20,094 nucleotides of DNA. Source: a virus. The translations under genes and the position numbers were made by a program. This document shows positions 18,696 to 20,094 of this stretch, piece by piece. Below the pieces are notes generated by a model, which ran no database searches, was not told where the DNA came from, and was given only the letters and a program-made list of their open reading frames with translations. The DNA lies in IMG/VR virus record IMGVR_UViG_3300024520_000611, positions 1 to 20,094 of that record; one strand, 5' to 3'. Each line of letters opens with the position of its first letter. Within the stretch, counting starts at the first letter, position 1.

Positions 18696-19333
18696 TATTT
18701 AAATGGATATCCTAAATGCCATAAGACAAGTGAATATCTAGTTCCTGAAGTTATCGGTTTAACTCTATGCCAAAGAAAACTAGGAAACACTACAATACTT
18801 CCTTTAGGTAATATCTCTGTTGCTTTTCTTAAATGTTTATCTTCCTCTCTTTGATGAGGCTCATAGTTTCTAAAATCAAATTCTAGTTCCCCACCTTTAT
18901 ATTCTGAACCATCGGTTAATTGACAAGTCATAGATAGCTTTCTTATCTTACCATTATCAGGATCATTTTTATTTTTTCTTTTATATGCTTTATCCCAACT
19001 ATCACAATGCCAATCGTAATATTGACCTTGTTTATATTTTGTAAATTGACAAGACTCCGATCTATCCCATTCAAAATTCCAACCAGCTCTTTTGTTGGCT
19101 TCATGGACAAAGGGGTGTATTTCTTTATAAATCCAAGTATCGTTGAACCATACTAAATCTGATTTTCTTTTTCTTTGAATATTTTTAATATCTTCTTTTG
19201 ATAATTCTTTTTTGTCAAAACCCCCAGTTCTAGCAATACTGTCTTGTTGTTGTAATGCGTATTTAATAACTTCATCACAGAATCTAGGCGTTAATGCAGA
19301 TTTAAAATACCAAAAGTAATTAGATAAATTCAT
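18695..19333 (-). CDS. PKHD-type 2OG-Fe(II) hydroxylase (PiuC/YbiX-like)
   Basis: The 212-residue protein has a complete prolyl-4-hydroxylase-like site: His109 and Asp111 in YYDWHCDSWDK, distal His189 in FPSFLWHRV, and Arg199 in TSGTRYSLVLW for 2-oxoglutarate. The end (SFLWHRVKPITSGTRYSLVL) is the hallmark of PiuC/YbiX PKHD hydroxylases. Family members include Fe-related bacterial enzymes of unclear substrate and many phage proteins. It is embedded in the oxygenase run, with overlaps to the genes on both sides (14 bases and one base). Confidence 0.85.
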   Translation of the reverse strand: MNLSNYFWYFKSALTPRFCDEVIKYALQQQDSIARTGGFDKKELSKEDIKNIQRKRKSDLVWFNDTWIYKEIHPFVHEANKRAGWNFEWDRSESCQFTKYKQGQYYDWHCDSWDKAYKRKNKNDPDNGKIRKLSMTCQLTDGSEYKGGELEFDFRNYEPHQREEDKHLRKATEILPKGSIVVFPSFLWHRVKPITSGTRYSLVLWHLGYPFK

Positions 19334-19835
19334 TAGTAATAGTTAAAATAAAGTTAAGGGAATCTTTTTGATTGTTGGTGATGTAATACATATTAGTTGA
19401 TGGGAACATAATAAATTGATTATTTTTTAAAGGCATATCCCAACTTCTTCCTGCTCTTCTATTGTCGTCATAATGGATTCTAACACTACAATCTTTAACA
19501 TTAACACCATATAACAAAGTGTAATCAGGAGAATTTCTTAAATCTACAGGATCTATATTTAATAAAGGAATAGAAATTTCTTTGGGTTTATAAACATTTC
19601 CCCATGTTTCTTTATTTACTAATTGGAAACCAAATTCCAAATTAATATGTTCTCTTAAATAGGTATTAAGTTTATCCCATTCCCTTGAATAGGGAAATTT
19701 TTTATTATTGATTTGTGATTTTAGAATATCTTCTTGAAGTTTATTACAATTTATTTCAAAACCTTTCGGCATTGAAACATCACCATAATATATTGCTATT
19801 TCTGAAAGTTTGTTTTTTTGTATTCCGCCACCCAT
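19320..19835 (-). CDS. Oxygenase-fold protein without clear metal ligands (171 aa)
   Basis: The C-terminal half aligns by eye with the protein at 18060-18695: LLYGVNVKDCSVRIHYDDNR parallels SGFYFLKCSDKTSYPIFHEPR, and FIMFPSTNMYYITNNQ parallels IIFPGYLEHEYAVDHG. At the positions of the ligands it has no HxH/HxD (the strand before is NIDPVDLRNSPDYT), and the distal His is Tyr (MYYIT). It is therefore probably an inactive relative, perhaps with a binding or structural role. An alternative is that HYDD (121-124) is itself a metal site. I also recall the DDNRRxG...W motif from marine phage proteins of unknown function. No ribosome site is visible; the start follows the upstream stop by nine bases. 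Confidence 0.6.
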   Translation of the reverse strand: MGGGIQKNKLSEIAIYYGDVSMPKGFEINCNKLQEDILKSQINNKKFPYSREWDKLNTYLREHINLEFGFQLVNKETWGNVYKPKEISIPLLNIDPVDLRNSPDYTLLYGVNVKDCSVRIHYDDNRRAGRSWDMPLKNNQFIMFPSTNMYYITNNQKDSLNFILTITNEFI

Positions 19836-19844
19836 ACAGTTTGA

Positions 19845-20094
19845 TTATAAATCTGATTTTAATTCCCAGTCGGTACTGCTTTCATTCCATTCGTAACGAT
19901 GTCTATGAGTACCAGCGGTATTTTGAGATTCTTGTGCAGCCGTTAAAGCTGGAGCATCTCCTTTTGGGGATTTCCAAGAAGCTGTAGGAACATCAAGAAC
20001 CCAACTTGCATAAGGTTTTTTACCATAGAATAAATTATTATCTTCATCCCAAGTATAACCTATACCTGCGTAGTTTCCTCTTAATGGTGTACCA
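19845..20094 (-). CDS. C-terminal part of a marine-phage structural-type protein
   Basis: The frame enters from the right edge and gives 82 residues up to TAA at 19845. It begins with GTPLRGNYAGIGYTWDEDNN followed by FYGKKPYASWVLD, a pattern I recall at the C-terminus of cyanophage and other marine phage proteins (LRGNYAGIGYTYD...FY.PKPYASW). It ends in a charged, His-containing stretch. Usually these proteins lie among structural or host-interaction genes. The N-terminus is outside the window, so total length and function are unknown. Confidence 0.65.
   Translation of the reverse strand, partial: GTPLRGNYAGIGYTWDEDNNLFYGKKPYASWVLDVPTASWKSPKGDAPALTAAQESQNTAGTHRHRYEWNESSTDWELKSDL

Noticed and set aside
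19715-19987. Plus-strand frame of 90 codons near the right edge
   Set aside because: It covers the start of the 171-residue gene and the end of the partial structural gene on the other strand; it has no supporting site.
1-20094. CRISPR array, rRNA, insertion sequence
   Set aside because: I saw no regularly spaced repeats of 20-40 bases, no rRNA-like segments, and no transposase gene or terminal inverted repeats.

Overview
The window looks like part of an AT-rich tailed phage genome, or a metagenomic contig of one. It most resembles the short-tailed (podovirus-type) phages of marine alphaproteobacteria such as Pelagibacter/SAR11. The reasons are the very low GC content, tightly overlapping genes, an XRE repressor of the alphaproteobacterial type, an M15 peptidase/3TM-holin lysis block, a GNAT-like protein beside a glycine-zipper virion protein and a very long internal-virion-type protein, and several 2OG-Fe(II) oxygenases. 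No DNA polymerase, RNA polymerase, terminase, portal, capsid or integrase gene is present, so the window is only part of the genome. The host assignment is inference.

Layout, left to right. (1) 1-2530, minus strand: a partial unknown gene, a winged-helix protein, two tiny membrane peptides, a 2OG oxygenase, a PD-(D/E)XK-type nuclease and an HExxH metallopeptidase, most of them coupled by overlaps. (2) 2531-2594: the divergent control region. (3) 2594-6649, plus strand: an early or replication operon with a RecB/Cas4-like exonuclease, a probable single-strand annealing protein, many small unknown proteins, a DUF6378-like protein and an XRE repressor. An intrinsic terminator interrupts it at 4596-4620. 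(4) 6650-6802: the convergent junction, with a long-stem hairpin and an AT palindrome. (5) 6803-10295, minus strand: about 16 very small genes. They include the lysis block (M15 endolysin, holin, lipoprotein), three very basic peptides, a 21-residue amphipathic peptide and a 57-residue protein with ten cysteines, with a small PD-(D/E)XK nuclease at the upstream end. (6) 10350-17395, minus strand: virion and DNA-ejection genes, including a 1109-residue protein, two Gly/Gln-rich proteins, two paired single-pass membrane peptides and a GNAT-like protein. (7) 17447-20094, minus strand: three 2OG-Fe(II) oxygenases and one oxygenase-fold protein that seems to lack its metal ligands, all overlapping, next to the C-terminal end of a marine-phage structural-type protein.

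Many genes here are shorter than 60 codons. I found them by reading the gaps between longer genes and judged them by Shine-Dalgarno sites, stop/start coupling and protein-like composition. The most interesting points are the run of 2OG-oxygenase paralogues with one apparently dead member, the cassette of tiny cationic and membrane peptides around the lysis genes, the paired HP-motif membrane peptides between the ejection-protein genes, and the hairpin at the convergent junction.
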